In this document: positions 1 to 5,017 of the stretch, in pieces
How the letters are laid out: the number at the start of each line of letters is the position of its first letter
Numbering within the stretch: position 1 is the first letter of the stretch
DNA from: Verrucomicrobiota bacterium
GTDB lineage: Bacteria > Verrucomicrobiota > Verrucomicrobiia > Chthoniobacterales > UBA10450
DNA: 5,017 nucleotides
NCBI GenBank assembly: GCA_003218785.1
Contig: QHOM01000326.1
Span: 1-5,017 of the forward strand
Direction of reading: 5' to 3'
Program-made: the position numbers and the translations under genes
Notes under the pieces: model-generated
Seen by the model: only the letters and a program-made list of their open reading frames with translations
Told to the model about the DNA's origin: nothing
Databases searched by the model: none

Positions 1-98
1 CATCAGCCATTTGCCGCTGAAAACGAAATTCCGATAGGGCCAAAAACTGCCTTGCTCCGATTAATCAATTAAACCAATATGCCCTTTCAACTACCACT

Positions 99-305
99 AT
101 GAAAAAATACATCTGCATCCTGGCCAGTGCCGTGCTCCTCGCGGCGTGCGAGCAAAAGACCGAAACTACCGAGCCTGCGGCAAGCCCAGCTGCCACGGCT
201 CCCCCAACAACGACAACAACAACTGAAACAGCCAGTCCGGCTACGACAACAGAATCTCCCGCTGGAACAACGGAATCTCCGGCTGAGACGTCGTCGAGTC
301 CGTAA
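99..305 (+). CDS. Small Thr/Pro/Ala-rich lipoprotein of unknown function
   Basis: A 68-residue predicted lipoprotein. Residues 1-16 form a short signal peptide (MKKY start, then a hydrophobic stretch) ending in the lipobox LAAC, so Cys17 should be lipidated after signal peptidase II cleavage. The rest is low-complexity, rich in Thr, Pro, Ala, Ser and Glu, with no recognisable fold, and ends in a tandem heptad TTESPAG/TTESPAE. It probably acts as a flexible envelope-anchored tail or spacer; no specific function can be inferred. There is no clear Shine-Dalgarno sequence before the ATG. A strong hairpin terminator follows 25 bases after the stop, so it appears to be a separate transcription unit from rnpA. 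The signal peptide and terminator argue that it is a real gene; the compositional bias makes any homology search unreliable. Confidence 0.72.
   Translation: MKKYICILASAVLLAACEQKTETTEPAASPAATAPPTTTTTTETASPATTTESPAGTTESPAETSSSP
246..287 (+). repeat. Two tandem imperfect 21-bp units in the lipoprotein gene
   Basis: Positions 246-266 and 267-287 are adjacent 21-base units matching at 17 of 21 positions, encoding TTESPAG and TTESPAE. The unit length is a multiple of three, so copy-number change would keep the frame. This is consistent with slippage expansion of the low-complexity tail. Confidence 0.6.
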
Positions 306-330
306 CTTCCTCGGCCTCCCTCTCCTTGCG

Positions 331-365
331 AAGTCTTCCCCTTAGAGGCTCGGGGGAAGACTTTT
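331..365 (+). terminator. Rho-independent-type terminator after the lipoprotein gene
   Basis: A perfect 11-bp stem pairs 331-341 (AAGTCTTCCCC) with 353-363 (GGGGAAGACTT) around an 11-base loop. The 3' arm runs into TTTT at 362-365. It starts 25 bases after the lipoprotein stop codon. The U-tract is short, so termination may be partial. The stem also begins with AA, so the hairpin could act weakly in the opposite direction, but no gene reads into it from the right. Confidence 0.75.
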
Positions 366-508
366 GCTGTACGGATGCCGCACAACAACAAGGAGCGACG
401 GCCTGCTCGCGAACTTCTTTCGAAGTCTTCCAGCGGTCGAATCGCCGCGGAACAGTCACCGTTTTTGCAAAGTCCTCTGTCTATCGGTGGCAAGATCGAC
501 AATTGATA

Positions 509-874
509 ATGCCCACGAAAGCTTCATTCTCCTTTCCAAAAACCCGCCGCTTGATGCGCTCGTCGGAATTCGAACGCGTGAAACGAGAGGGCCGTATACG
601 GCGTGGCAAACTGCTGACTCTTAGCATGGTGGCAGTAGAGAATTCGGGTCCGTGTCGCGCGGGCTTTATTACGAACCGGCGCCTTGGACAGGCAGTTGTT
701 CGCAATCGTGTTCGACGCCGTCTGCGCGAAATTGTGCGCAAGCATCAGCACGATTTGCGGGAAGATTTTTGGATTGTGCTCGTCGCCAGACGCGATGCCA
801 CGAAAGCGAGTTATCGTGCGCTGGAAGATGAATGGTTGCGTCTGGCAAAGCGCGCTTCTATCCTAGCGCTCTGA
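509..874 (+). CDS. rnpA: Ribonuclease P protein component
   Basis: Basic 121-residue protein, the usual length for RnpA, the protein subunit that helps the RNase P RNA bind and cleave the 5' leader of precursor tRNAs. The family core is clear: FPKTRRLMRSSEF near the N-terminus (residues 9-21), then a Gly-Phe-x-x-x-(K/R)-(K/R) type segment (GFITNRRLG, 52-60), and the signature RNR motif at 65-67 followed by an arginine-rich helix (RNRVRRRLRE). The start at 509 is chosen because it gives the normal family N-terminus; the frame is open further upstream to 326, but that part does not resemble RnpA. No convincing ribosome-binding site precedes it. The TGA stop shares one base with the yidD ATG, implying translational coupling. 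The usual upstream neighbour rpmH is not seen. Confidence 0.95.
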   Translation: MPTKASFSFPKTRRLMRSSEFERVKREGRIRRGKLLTLSMVAVENSGPCRAGFITNRRLGQAVVRNRVRRRLREIVRKHQHDLREDFWIVLVARRDATKASYRALEDEWLRLAKRASILAL

Positions 875-1134
875 TGCTCAGTTTTGTTCGTTTTTTTATT
901 CGCATTTACCAATGCACGTTCTCGCCGCTGCTCTCCTTGATTTGCGGTCCCGGTTCGGGCTGTCGATTTACGCCAACCTGTTCGGCGTATTTTTTGGAGG
1001 CGGTGGAGGCGCATGGCATCGTCCGTGGAAGCTGGTTGGCACTAAAGCGCCTGGCACGGTGTCAACCGTGGGGCGAAGCAGGGCATGATCCTGTTCCGAA
1101 AGCAACGCGCAACCACGAGTTTGCTTGTGAATAG
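874..1134 (+). CDS. yidD: Membrane protein insertion efficiency factor YidD
   Basis: 86-residue protein of the YidD family, a small membrane-associated protein that aids YidC-dependent insertion of inner-membrane proteins. The family pattern is complete: an N-terminal hydrophobic/amphipathic helix (residues 3-24, FVRFFIRIYQCTFSPLL), the cysteine motif CRFTPTCSAY (30-39), HG at 47-48, and the C-terminal KRLARCQPW (58-66) and HDPVP (71-75). The region usually read as GG before DPVP is EAGHDPVP here. The ATG at 874 overlaps the rnpA stop by one base; a start 14 codons upstream inside rnpA is possible but would add a non-family extension. yidC begins 17 bases after its stop. The gene order rnpA-yidD-yidC supports the identification strongly. 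Confidence 0.95.
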   Translation: MLSFVRFFIRIYQCTFSPLLSLICGPGSGCRFTPTCSAYFLEAVEAHGIVRGSWLALKRLARCQPWGEAGHDPVPKATRNHEFACE

Positions 1135-1151
1135 CCGCTTCGGCAAGATTT

Positions 1152-2147
1152 ATGGATCGAACTGCATGGATTGTCGTTACCCTTTGCGTGATTGGACTGA
1201 TCCTGTGGGAAGTCTATCAGGCAAAGCAGACGCCGCCGAGACCTGCACCGGTCAATGTCTCGCCGGGGCGGGCTTCTCCCACCGCGACGATCGCTTCCCC
1301 GACGCCGCCCGCCGCTCCTGAAGTTGCGCCCAACGCTGCCGAACCGGTTCCGAGTTTTCCAGAGAAAATCGAAGCACTGCGCAATTCGGACGTTGAGCTG
1401 CACCTAACAAATCGCGGTGGTGGAATCAAGGAAGCGGTCTTGCTTAAGCAGGTGGCCGAAAAAGGGCAACGTGTTGTCTTGAATTCAGCAGAAAGCGCAC
1501 CGATCGGCGCAATCACTGAGCAGCCGTCCGCGTCCGCGCTTCCCGAGTTCACGGTGTCTGCCGAGTCGGATTCCGCGGTGCAATTCGAGCGCACGACTGC
1601 CGAGGAGATCACCATCCGGAAGAAATTCCTTTTCCAACAATCTTCGGAGAAGAAAGATAATTTTGTCGCTGAAATGGATGTCGATCTTGAGAATCGCGGC
1701 GCGAAACCCTACCGAAGTGCGGATTACTTTGTTGCGCTTGGGTCCGCTGCTCCGATTCACCCGAAAGATTATCCGTCTTACACGCGACTGGTGTGGTGCA
1801 TCGCTGGAAAGGCGAAGGGCATCGATGTTGGCTGGTTTGGTAGCGGTGGTGGATTTCTCGGTGTGGGCCAGCGCGCCGCGCGACCCTTTTATCAGGAAAA
1901 CATCGTGGGCGCGGAATGGGTTGCGGTGAGCGACCAGTTTTTTACGACATTGCTTGCGCCTCTTACCGCCAAGGCCGATGTGGTCTGGGGCCGGCGTTTC
2001 GATATCCAGCGTCCGCCCGACCAAAAATTGCTCGGCATTGAGGGAGCGCTCGGCATGCCAGGCTTTGAGTTGCAGCCCGGCTTCCGCACAATGAAGCCGA
2101 GGTCATGGACTTCGGGATCTTCAAACTGGTCTGCCAGTTTCTCCTAA
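1152..2147 (+). CDS. yidC: Membrane protein insertase YidC, N-terminal part (frame broken)
   Basis: Encodes the N-terminal half of YidC, the inner-membrane insertase and chaperone working alone or with SecYEG. Residues 4-22 form the first transmembrane segment, followed by a charged turn (YQAKQ) and a long Pro/Ala-rich linker (about 28-70). Next is the periplasmic P1 beta-sandwich domain (from about 75, DVELHLTNRGGGIKEAVL) reaching the characteristic LQPG at 307-310. After that the frame shifts: the last 21 residues (311-331) are out of frame and meaningless, and coding resumes in another frame as PHNEAEVMDFG. By comparison with the E. coli protein about 21 residues, including the conserved (Y/W)xGP strand at the end of P1, are missing. 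This is a small deletion with frameshift rather than a simple one-base slip. YidC is normally essential, so a sequence or assembly error is a serious possibility. Confidence 0.9.
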   Translation: MDRTAWIVVTLCVIGLILWEVYQAKQTPPRPAPVNVSPGRASPTATIASPTPPAAPEVAPNAAEPVPSFPEKIEALRNSDVELHLTNRGGGIKEAVLLKQVAEKGQRVVLNSAESAPIGAITEQPSASALPEFTVSAESDSAVQFERTTAEEITIRKKFLFQQSSEKKDNFVAEMDVDLENRGAKPYRSADYFVALGSAAPIHPKDYPSYTRLVWCIAGKAKGIDVGWFGSGGGFLGVGQRAARPFYQENIVGAEWVAVSDQFFTTLLAPLTAKADVVWGRRFDIQRPPDQKLLGIEGALGMPGFELQPGFRTMKPRSWTSGSSNWSASFS

Positions 2148-2806
2148 ACTTCATGAACTTGTTGCACAGCTGGCTGCTCGACTATGGCCTGGCCATCCTG
2201 GCTCTCACCACCATCATCAAGCTCACACTCTGGCCGATTCAAAACAGAGCGAACCGTTCCATGCGCCAAATGGCCGCGCTATCGCCGAAAATGCAGGAGC
2301 TGAAGGAAAAATACAAAGATGATCCAACCCGGATGAATCAGGAGGTGATGAAGCTTTACAAGCAGTACGGAATCAATCCCGTCGGCGGCTGTTTGCCGAT
2401 GATGATTCAGATCCCGATCTTTTTCGGTCTCTTTAAAATGCTAGGTCAGGCGGTGGAATTGCGAAATGCAAAGTTTCTTTGGGTGAAAGATCTTTCGCAG
2501 CCAGACACAATAGCGCACCTGCCATTGCTTAGCTGGTCGATTCCAATTAATATCATCCCGCTTTGCATGGCGGCGACGCAGATTTGGCTCATGGCCATGA
2601 CCCCAAAGACGGGCGATCCTACTCAGCGCCGGGTGATGATGTTTACGCCGCTGATCTTTTTATTTATCTGCTACAATTTTGCGGCAGCTCTGGCATTGTA
2701 TTACACCGCTCAAAATCTTTTCAGTATCCTGCAATTTTATCAGAACAAAAATCAACCCATGCCGAAGCTCGAAAAAGTTGCGCCAGCCGGAAGACGAAAA
2801 CGATGA
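2105..2806 (+). CDS. yidC: Membrane protein insertase YidC, C-terminal insertase domain
   Basis: Carries the conserved YidC/Oxa1/Alb3 core. YidC-like coding resumes at about 2081 (LPHNEAEV), upstream of the first ATG at 2105, which is probably not a natural start. The 233 residues include the amphipathic entry helix (about 5-25), TM2 (about 27-45), the cytoplasmic coiled-coil hairpin (SPKMQELKEKYKDDP to MKLYKQYGINP), the hallmark NPVGGCLPMMIQIPIFFGLF before and in TM3, then two further membrane pairs, and a basic tail GRRKR that may contact ribosomes. Lys39 sits where E. coli has the groove arginine (R366, from memory). The stop overlaps the jag start as ATGA (2803-2806). Together with the upstream fragment this makes one yidC gene interrupted near 2080. 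Confidence 0.93.
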   Translation: MDFGIFKLVCQFLLNFMNLLHSWLLDYGLAILALTTIIKLTLWPIQNRANRSMRQMAALSPKMQELKEKYKDDPTRMNQEVMKLYKQYGINPVGGCLPMMIQIPIFFGLFKMLGQAVELRNAKFLWVKDLSQPDTIAHLPLLSWSIPINIIPLCMAATQIWLMAMTPKTGDPTQRRVMMFTPLIFLFICYNFAAALALYYTAQNLFSILQFYQNKNQPMPKLEKVAPAGRRKR

Positions 2807-3432
2807 TGACCCCAAAGGAACTCCTCGATACGATGCTCGGCTATCTCGGTTTCGTTGTGCAAATCGAGGAAACCACGAACGAAGGCGGCAACTCGACGCT
2901 GCAGATTTATACCGAGGAAAGCCGCCGCCTGATCGGGCGCAACGGCGAGACGCTCGAGGCCATCCAGTTTTTGCTTAATCGGCTGCTGCAAGCCAAAGAC
3001 AAGGATGCTGAAAAGGTTATCGTCGATTGCGAACACTACCGCTCCATGCGCGAAGATCGCATCGTGCAGCGCGTGCGAGAATTGGCAGATCGTGTGCGCA
3101 TCTCCGGGCGTTCGATTCAGCTCGAGCCGATGAATTCTTACGAACGGCGTCTCATCCACAACGCTTTCAAAGACGATCCCGAGGTGGCGACCTGGAGCCC
3201 TTCCGATTCCGCGCGCATCAAGCAGATCACGTTACTTAAACGCCACGAGCCGACGAATTCAACCTGCACTAAATCGCGCGGCTTCCTTTTGTTCTCCGGC
3301 GCGTATCTCCGGACGCCAGCGAAACTTTTGCAGAAGCGGATTCGATTTCCCTTCGGCGGCGTCCGCGATGATCTCACCTATTACTGGCGCGAACTTGAAT
3401 CCGTGTCCGCTATCGCCTGCGGCGACAATTAA
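2803..3432 (+). CDS. jag: Jag/KhpB-type RNA-binding protein (KH-II and R3H domains), abnormal C-terminus
   Basis: Predicted single-strand nucleic-acid-binding protein of the Jag (KhpB/EloR, SpoIIIJ-associated) family, usually encoded next to yidC. Residues 6-75 form a KH-II domain with the GxxG loop GRNG at 45-48 (LIGRNGETLEAIQFLLNRL). Residues 85-147 form the R3H domain with the Arg-x3-His motif at R115 to H119. The separate N-terminal Jag-N domain of Firmicutes proteins is absent. The start is ATG 2803 (overlapping the yidC stop) or the adjacent ATG at 2806. Family resemblance ends at about residue 147 (LLKR). The remaining 62 residues read antisense through the 3' end of the oxidoreductase and are unlikely to be native, so the normal stop may have been lost at the repeat edge (3245). 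The 3' segment 3047-3245 recurs exactly at 3775-3973. Confidence 0.9.
   Translation: MMTPKELLDTMLGYLGFVVQIEETTNEGGNSTLQIYTEESRRLIGRNGETLEAIQFLLNRLLQAKDKDAEKVIVDCEHYRSMREDRIVQRVRELADRVRISGRSIQLEPMNSYERRLIHNAFKDDPEVATWSPSDSARIKQITLLKRHEPTNSTCTKSRGFLLFSGAYLRTPAKLLQKRIRFPFGGVRDDLTYYWRELESVSAIACGDN
3047..3245 (+). repeat. Exact 199-bp direct repeat, copy 1 (within jag)
   Basis: By eye, every base of 3047-3245 equals 3775-3973, at a constant offset of 728, with mismatches immediately outside on both sides (A versus T on the left, C versus A on the right). It encodes the last part of the Jag protein, from residue 82 to the end of family resemblance, including the whole R3H motif. Here it is in its expected context, continuous with the KH domain. 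It has no inverted ends and no transposase, so it is not an insertion sequence. Confidence 0.97.
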
Positions 3433-3774
3433 ACCCGGCCGCTTGGGATCGGGCGCAATCCAAAAATGTCCGTCGTTCGTATCGCAATACATGCAGACGC
3501 GTGAGTAAACGATCGGCGCGTCGGCGAGCGCAGGAAATGTCGATGATAAAAACTCGCGCAGATTCTCTTCTTCTTCGGGTGTGACAGCGCGTTTCGGAGA
3601 TTCAGGAGACATCTCGCGGCCGGAACCGTGGTTCGCAATTTTCAACACGCCCTCGCGGCTTAGCGGGAAACCATAATAGCCGGTCGTTGAAATATCTGCG
3701 CCGAAAACCGGAAAACGTTGGGGCGCGAAGAGTTCAGGTTGTCGAGGTTTGAGGTGAAAGACCGGTTGTCCGGT
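3259..3774 (-). CDS. FAD-dependent oxidoreductase (sarcosine-oxidase-like), C-terminal fragment
   Basis: About 171 residues of a DAO-superfamily flavoenzyme resembling monomeric sarcosine oxidase or N-methyl amino acid oxidases. Read on the - strand from 3774 it runs TGQPVFHLKP, FPVFGADISTTGYYGFP, VLKIANHGSGREM, RVCMYCDTNDGHFWIAPDP and GDSGHGFKFAPVIGE. The Lys and His of LKIANHG, and the first Cys of RVCMYC, are spaced like the O2-activating Lys265, His269 and covalent-flavin Cys315 of monomeric sarcosine oxidase (numbering from memory). The first usable in-frame start is GTG at 3648, but homology clearly extends upstream to the repeat edge at 3774, so this is the body of a larger gene. The FAD-binding N-terminus lies in a second piece at 3960-4361; about 90 codons are missing between them. 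The gene converges on jag. The natural substrate is unknown. Confidence 0.85.
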   Translation of the reverse strand, partial: TGQPVFHLKPRQPELFAPQRFPVFGADISTTGYYGFPLSREGVLKIANHGSGREMSPESPKRAVTPEEEENLREFLSSTFPALADAPIVYSRVCMYCDTNDGHFWIAPDPKRPGLIVAAGDSGHGFKFAPVIGEIIADAAEGKSNPLLQKFRWRPEIRAGEQKEAARFSAG

Positions 3775-3973
3775 TGCGCGAAGATCGCATCGTGCAGCGC
3801 GTGCGAGAATTGGCAGATCGTGTGCGCATCTCCGGGCGTTCGATTCAGCTCGAGCCGATGAATTCTTACGAACGGCGTCTCATCCACAACGCTTTCAAAG
3901 ACGATCCCGAGGTGGCGACCTGGAGCCCTTCCGATTCCGCGCGCATCAAGCAGATCACGTTACTTAAACGCCA
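3775..3973 (+). repeat. Exact 199-bp direct repeat, copy 2 (inside the oxidoreductase)
   Basis: Perfect copy of 3047-3245. It sits antisense between the two pieces of the - strand oxidoreductase and interrupts that gene. Its left edge abuts a tandem 8-mer pair CCGGTTGT/CCGGTTGC (3762-3777). Perfect identity, third codon positions included, implies either a very recent copying event or an assembly artefact. Confidence 0.97.
3775..3973 (+). pseudogene. Displaced 3' fragment of jag (R3H domain only)
   Basis: Encodes the same residues as positions 83-147 of the upstream Jag protein, including the R3H motif ERRLIHNAF, but lacks the KH domain and any proper start; only a TTG at 3774 at the edge could initiate. 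The frame stays open to 4304, yet beyond 3973 it is merely antisense to the oxidoreductase N-terminal piece. It is best read as a non-functional gene fragment. An R3H-only product cannot be excluded from sequence alone, but no ribosome-binding site supports it. Confidence 0.8.
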
Positions 3974-4361
3974 ACGCGGGAAAACGCCTCCACATTCGCG
4001 CCGAGTTCATGCGCTCAATCTTGTGTCCGCACTGTCCGAGTATTTTGAGACTTTCGTATTCAAAATCACCCGGCTTCATTTCTCGCTGGCGCACGAACAT
4101 AACCCCGACCTCGTGATAGAGCTCGACACCAAACTCTTTATTCCACTTGCGCCAGAGTCTGATCGAGCGTTCGGCCAACGCACTGTATTCTTCATCTGCG
4201 CCATAAGCCGCGCGGACTGCTTTACTGATATCGGTCGAGGCGGCCAGCGGATGCGGAAGTGGCCCCGGATCGACAAGCCTAACTCTGTGTCCGCGCTTTT
4301 TTAATTCGATCGCGGCCGTCACGCCGTTAATTCCCGCGCCAACGACGATGAGTCTCGACAT
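3960..4361 (-). CDS. FAD-dependent oxidoreductase (sarcosine-oxidase-like), N-terminal fragment
   Basis: The first ~130 residues of the same flavoenzyme whose C-terminal part lies at 3259-3774. It opens with a Rossmann dinucleotide-binding fold: VVGAGINGVTAA gives GxGxxG, followed by a helix and the acidic end of strand 2 (VRLVDPG), as expected for FAD binding. The segment STDISKAVRAAYGADEEY matches the sarcosine-oxidase-like subgroup, in which this loop approaches the flavin. Native sequence stops at about residue 129-130 (RRFPAL); the last three residues (AFK) and the stop come from the inserted jag repeat. ATG 4361 is chosen because it directly precedes the Rossmann strand; a GTG five codons earlier (4376) is possible. 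No Shine-Dalgarno sequence is evident. The gene lies 89 bases downstream of the M48 protease on the same strand, so the two may be co-transcribed. Confidence 0.85.
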   Translation of the reverse strand: MSRLIVVGAGINGVTAAIELKKRGHRVRLVDPGPLPHPLAASTDISKAVRAAYGADEEYSALAERSIRLWRKWNKEFGVELYHEVGVMFVRQREMKPGDFEYESLKILGQCGHKIERMNSARMWRRFPALAFK

Positions 4362-4450
4362 GTTACAACAGCGCACGTTGTGGCGGCGTTTCTGTCAAGC
4401 GTTGATGTTGTTATTTGCCAAAGCGCGAAGTACGCATGCCTCCGCTTGCG

Positions 4451-5017
4451 CTAAGCCGATATTCGCAGCGCGCGTTCCCTTTCGAGCAGGGTCGGATGCG
4501 AGTAATAGAAGCCGCTGTAGAGCGGGTGGGGGGTGAGATTGCTCAGGTTCTTTTCGCTCAACTTGTGCAGCGCTTGAATGAGTGACTGCGCCTCTCCCAT
4601 TGTCGCACCCGCGAATGCATCGGCTTGATATTCGAAACGGCGGGACCAGATATGAATGAACGGTGAAAGCCAGAAATTGATCGTCCCCGCCAGGAGCGCA
4701 AACAGCAGCATCGCAGGGACGGCATTGGCGGCGGCAAAGCCTCCCTGCTGTGCGAAACCAAACGCGCGATAAAACCATTCTTGACGCGCCAGCCATGCGA
4801 TCGCGGCAAACGCCACAAACACGCCAGCCAACGACAGGCCGAGCCGCGTCGCTACGTGGCGCTTTTTGTAATGGCCAATTTCATGTGCGAGCACGGATTC
4901 CAGTTCCGCCTCGGTGAGCTGCGCGATGAGTGCGTCGAACAGGACGATTTTTCGAAAACGTCCCAACCCGATAAAGAACGCGTTCGAGTGGCGCGAGCGT
5001 TTGCTTGCGTCCATTAC
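4451..5017 (-). CDS. M48 family zinc metalloprotease (Ste24-type), 5' end outside window
   Basis: The last 187 or so residues of an integral-membrane M48 peptidase, probably of the Ste24/CAAX-protease-1-like group. Numbering from the methionine at 5014, the zinc motif HEIGH is at 44-48 (positions 4885-4871). The third zinc ligand is Glu128 in EYQADAFA, with Asp132 completing the ExxxD pattern. Hydrophobic segments at about 58-78 and 95-118 lie between the two halves of the active site, as in Ste24. The C-terminus HPTLLERERAL is typical of the family. The methionine at 5014 is almost certainly internal: the frame is open to the window edge, and SKRSRHSNAFFIGLG is an internal Ste24-like strand. 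These enzymes cleave substrates at the membrane, often in envelope protein quality control; the specific substrate is not predictable. Confidence 0.92.
   Translation of the reverse strand, partial: VMDASKRSRHSNAFFIGLGRFRKIVLFDALIAQLTEAELESVLAHEIGHYKKRHVATRLGLSLAGVFVAFAAIAWLARQEWFYRAFGFAQQGGFAAANAVPAMLLFALLAGTINFWLSPFIHIWSRRFEYQADAFAGATMGEAQSLIQALHKLSEKNLSNLTPHPLYSGFYYSHPTLLERERALRISA

Noticed and set aside
52..80. Possible promoter TTGCTC - 17 bases - CAATAT before the lipoprotein gene
   Set aside because: The -10 match is poor (about 3 of 6) and sigma-factor preferences of this organism are unknown; too weak to list.
2076..2110. Programmed ribosomal frameshift in yidC
   Set aside because: No slippery heptamer or downstream structure is evident, and about 21 conserved residues are missing, which frameshifting would not explain.
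2752..3159. Long - strand frame opposite jag, repeated in part at 3660-3887 with the same start MDETPFVRIHR
   Set aside because: It is the antisense shadow of jag; the shared N-terminus only reflects the 199-bp duplication. It has no family features.
3152..3160. TCATCCACA, one base from a DnaA box, repeated at 3880-3888
   Set aside because: It is a single site inside the R3H coding sequence and the second copy comes from the duplication. There is no cluster of boxes or AT-rich region to suggest an origin.
3047..3973. Mobile element, CRISPR or retron-like origin for the 199-bp repeat
   Set aside because: There are only two copies, no terminal inverted repeats, no recombinase or reverse transcriptase, and the repeat is plain jag coding sequence.
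4422..4452. Hairpin AGCGCGA/TTGCGCT at the end of the M48 protease gene
   Set aside because: The stem is only 7 bp with one wobble, it overlaps the stop codon, and no T-tract follows on the - strand, so it is not called a terminator.

Overview
The window looks like a bacterial chromosome fragment, probably from a Verrucomicrobiota-type soil bacterium. That placement rests on remembered resemblance of the YidC, Jag and oxidoreductase sequences and on the gene order; I could not run a search. The core is the conserved rnpA-yidD-yidC-jag cluster on the + strand, the RNA-processing and membrane-insertion genes often found near the replication origin. rpmH (ribosomal protein L34), which usually precedes rnpA, is not visible.

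Layout: 1-98 is non-coding, with nothing I can name. 99-305 encodes a small Thr/Pro/Ala-rich lipoprotein, followed by a strong hairpin terminator (331-365). 366-508 is a short gap with no gene. Then come rnpA (509-874), yidD (874-1134), yidC (1152-2806, broken near 2080 by a frameshift with about 21 residues missing) and jag/khpB (2803-3432), tightly packed with one- or four-base overlaps or a 17-base gap. From 3259 on, the genes lie on the - strand and converge on jag: a sarcosine-oxidase-like FAD oxidoreductase in two pieces (C-terminal piece 3259-3774, N-terminal piece 3960-4361), then the 3' part of an M48 (Ste24-type) zinc metalloprotease running off the right edge.

The striking feature is an exact 199-bp direct repeat. 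The 3' segment of jag (3047-3245) reappears at 3775-3973, in antisense inside the oxidoreductase, where it replaces about 90 codons. With the yidC lesion, this is either recent local rearrangement or, at least as likely, misassembly or gap-filling error in a metagenome-derived sequence. I see no evidence of a new biological system.

Functionally, RnpA is the protein subunit of RNase P, YidD and YidC act in membrane-protein insertion, and Jag/KhpB is an RNA-binding protein often encoded next to YidC. The - strand genes are probably an unrelated neighbouring unit.
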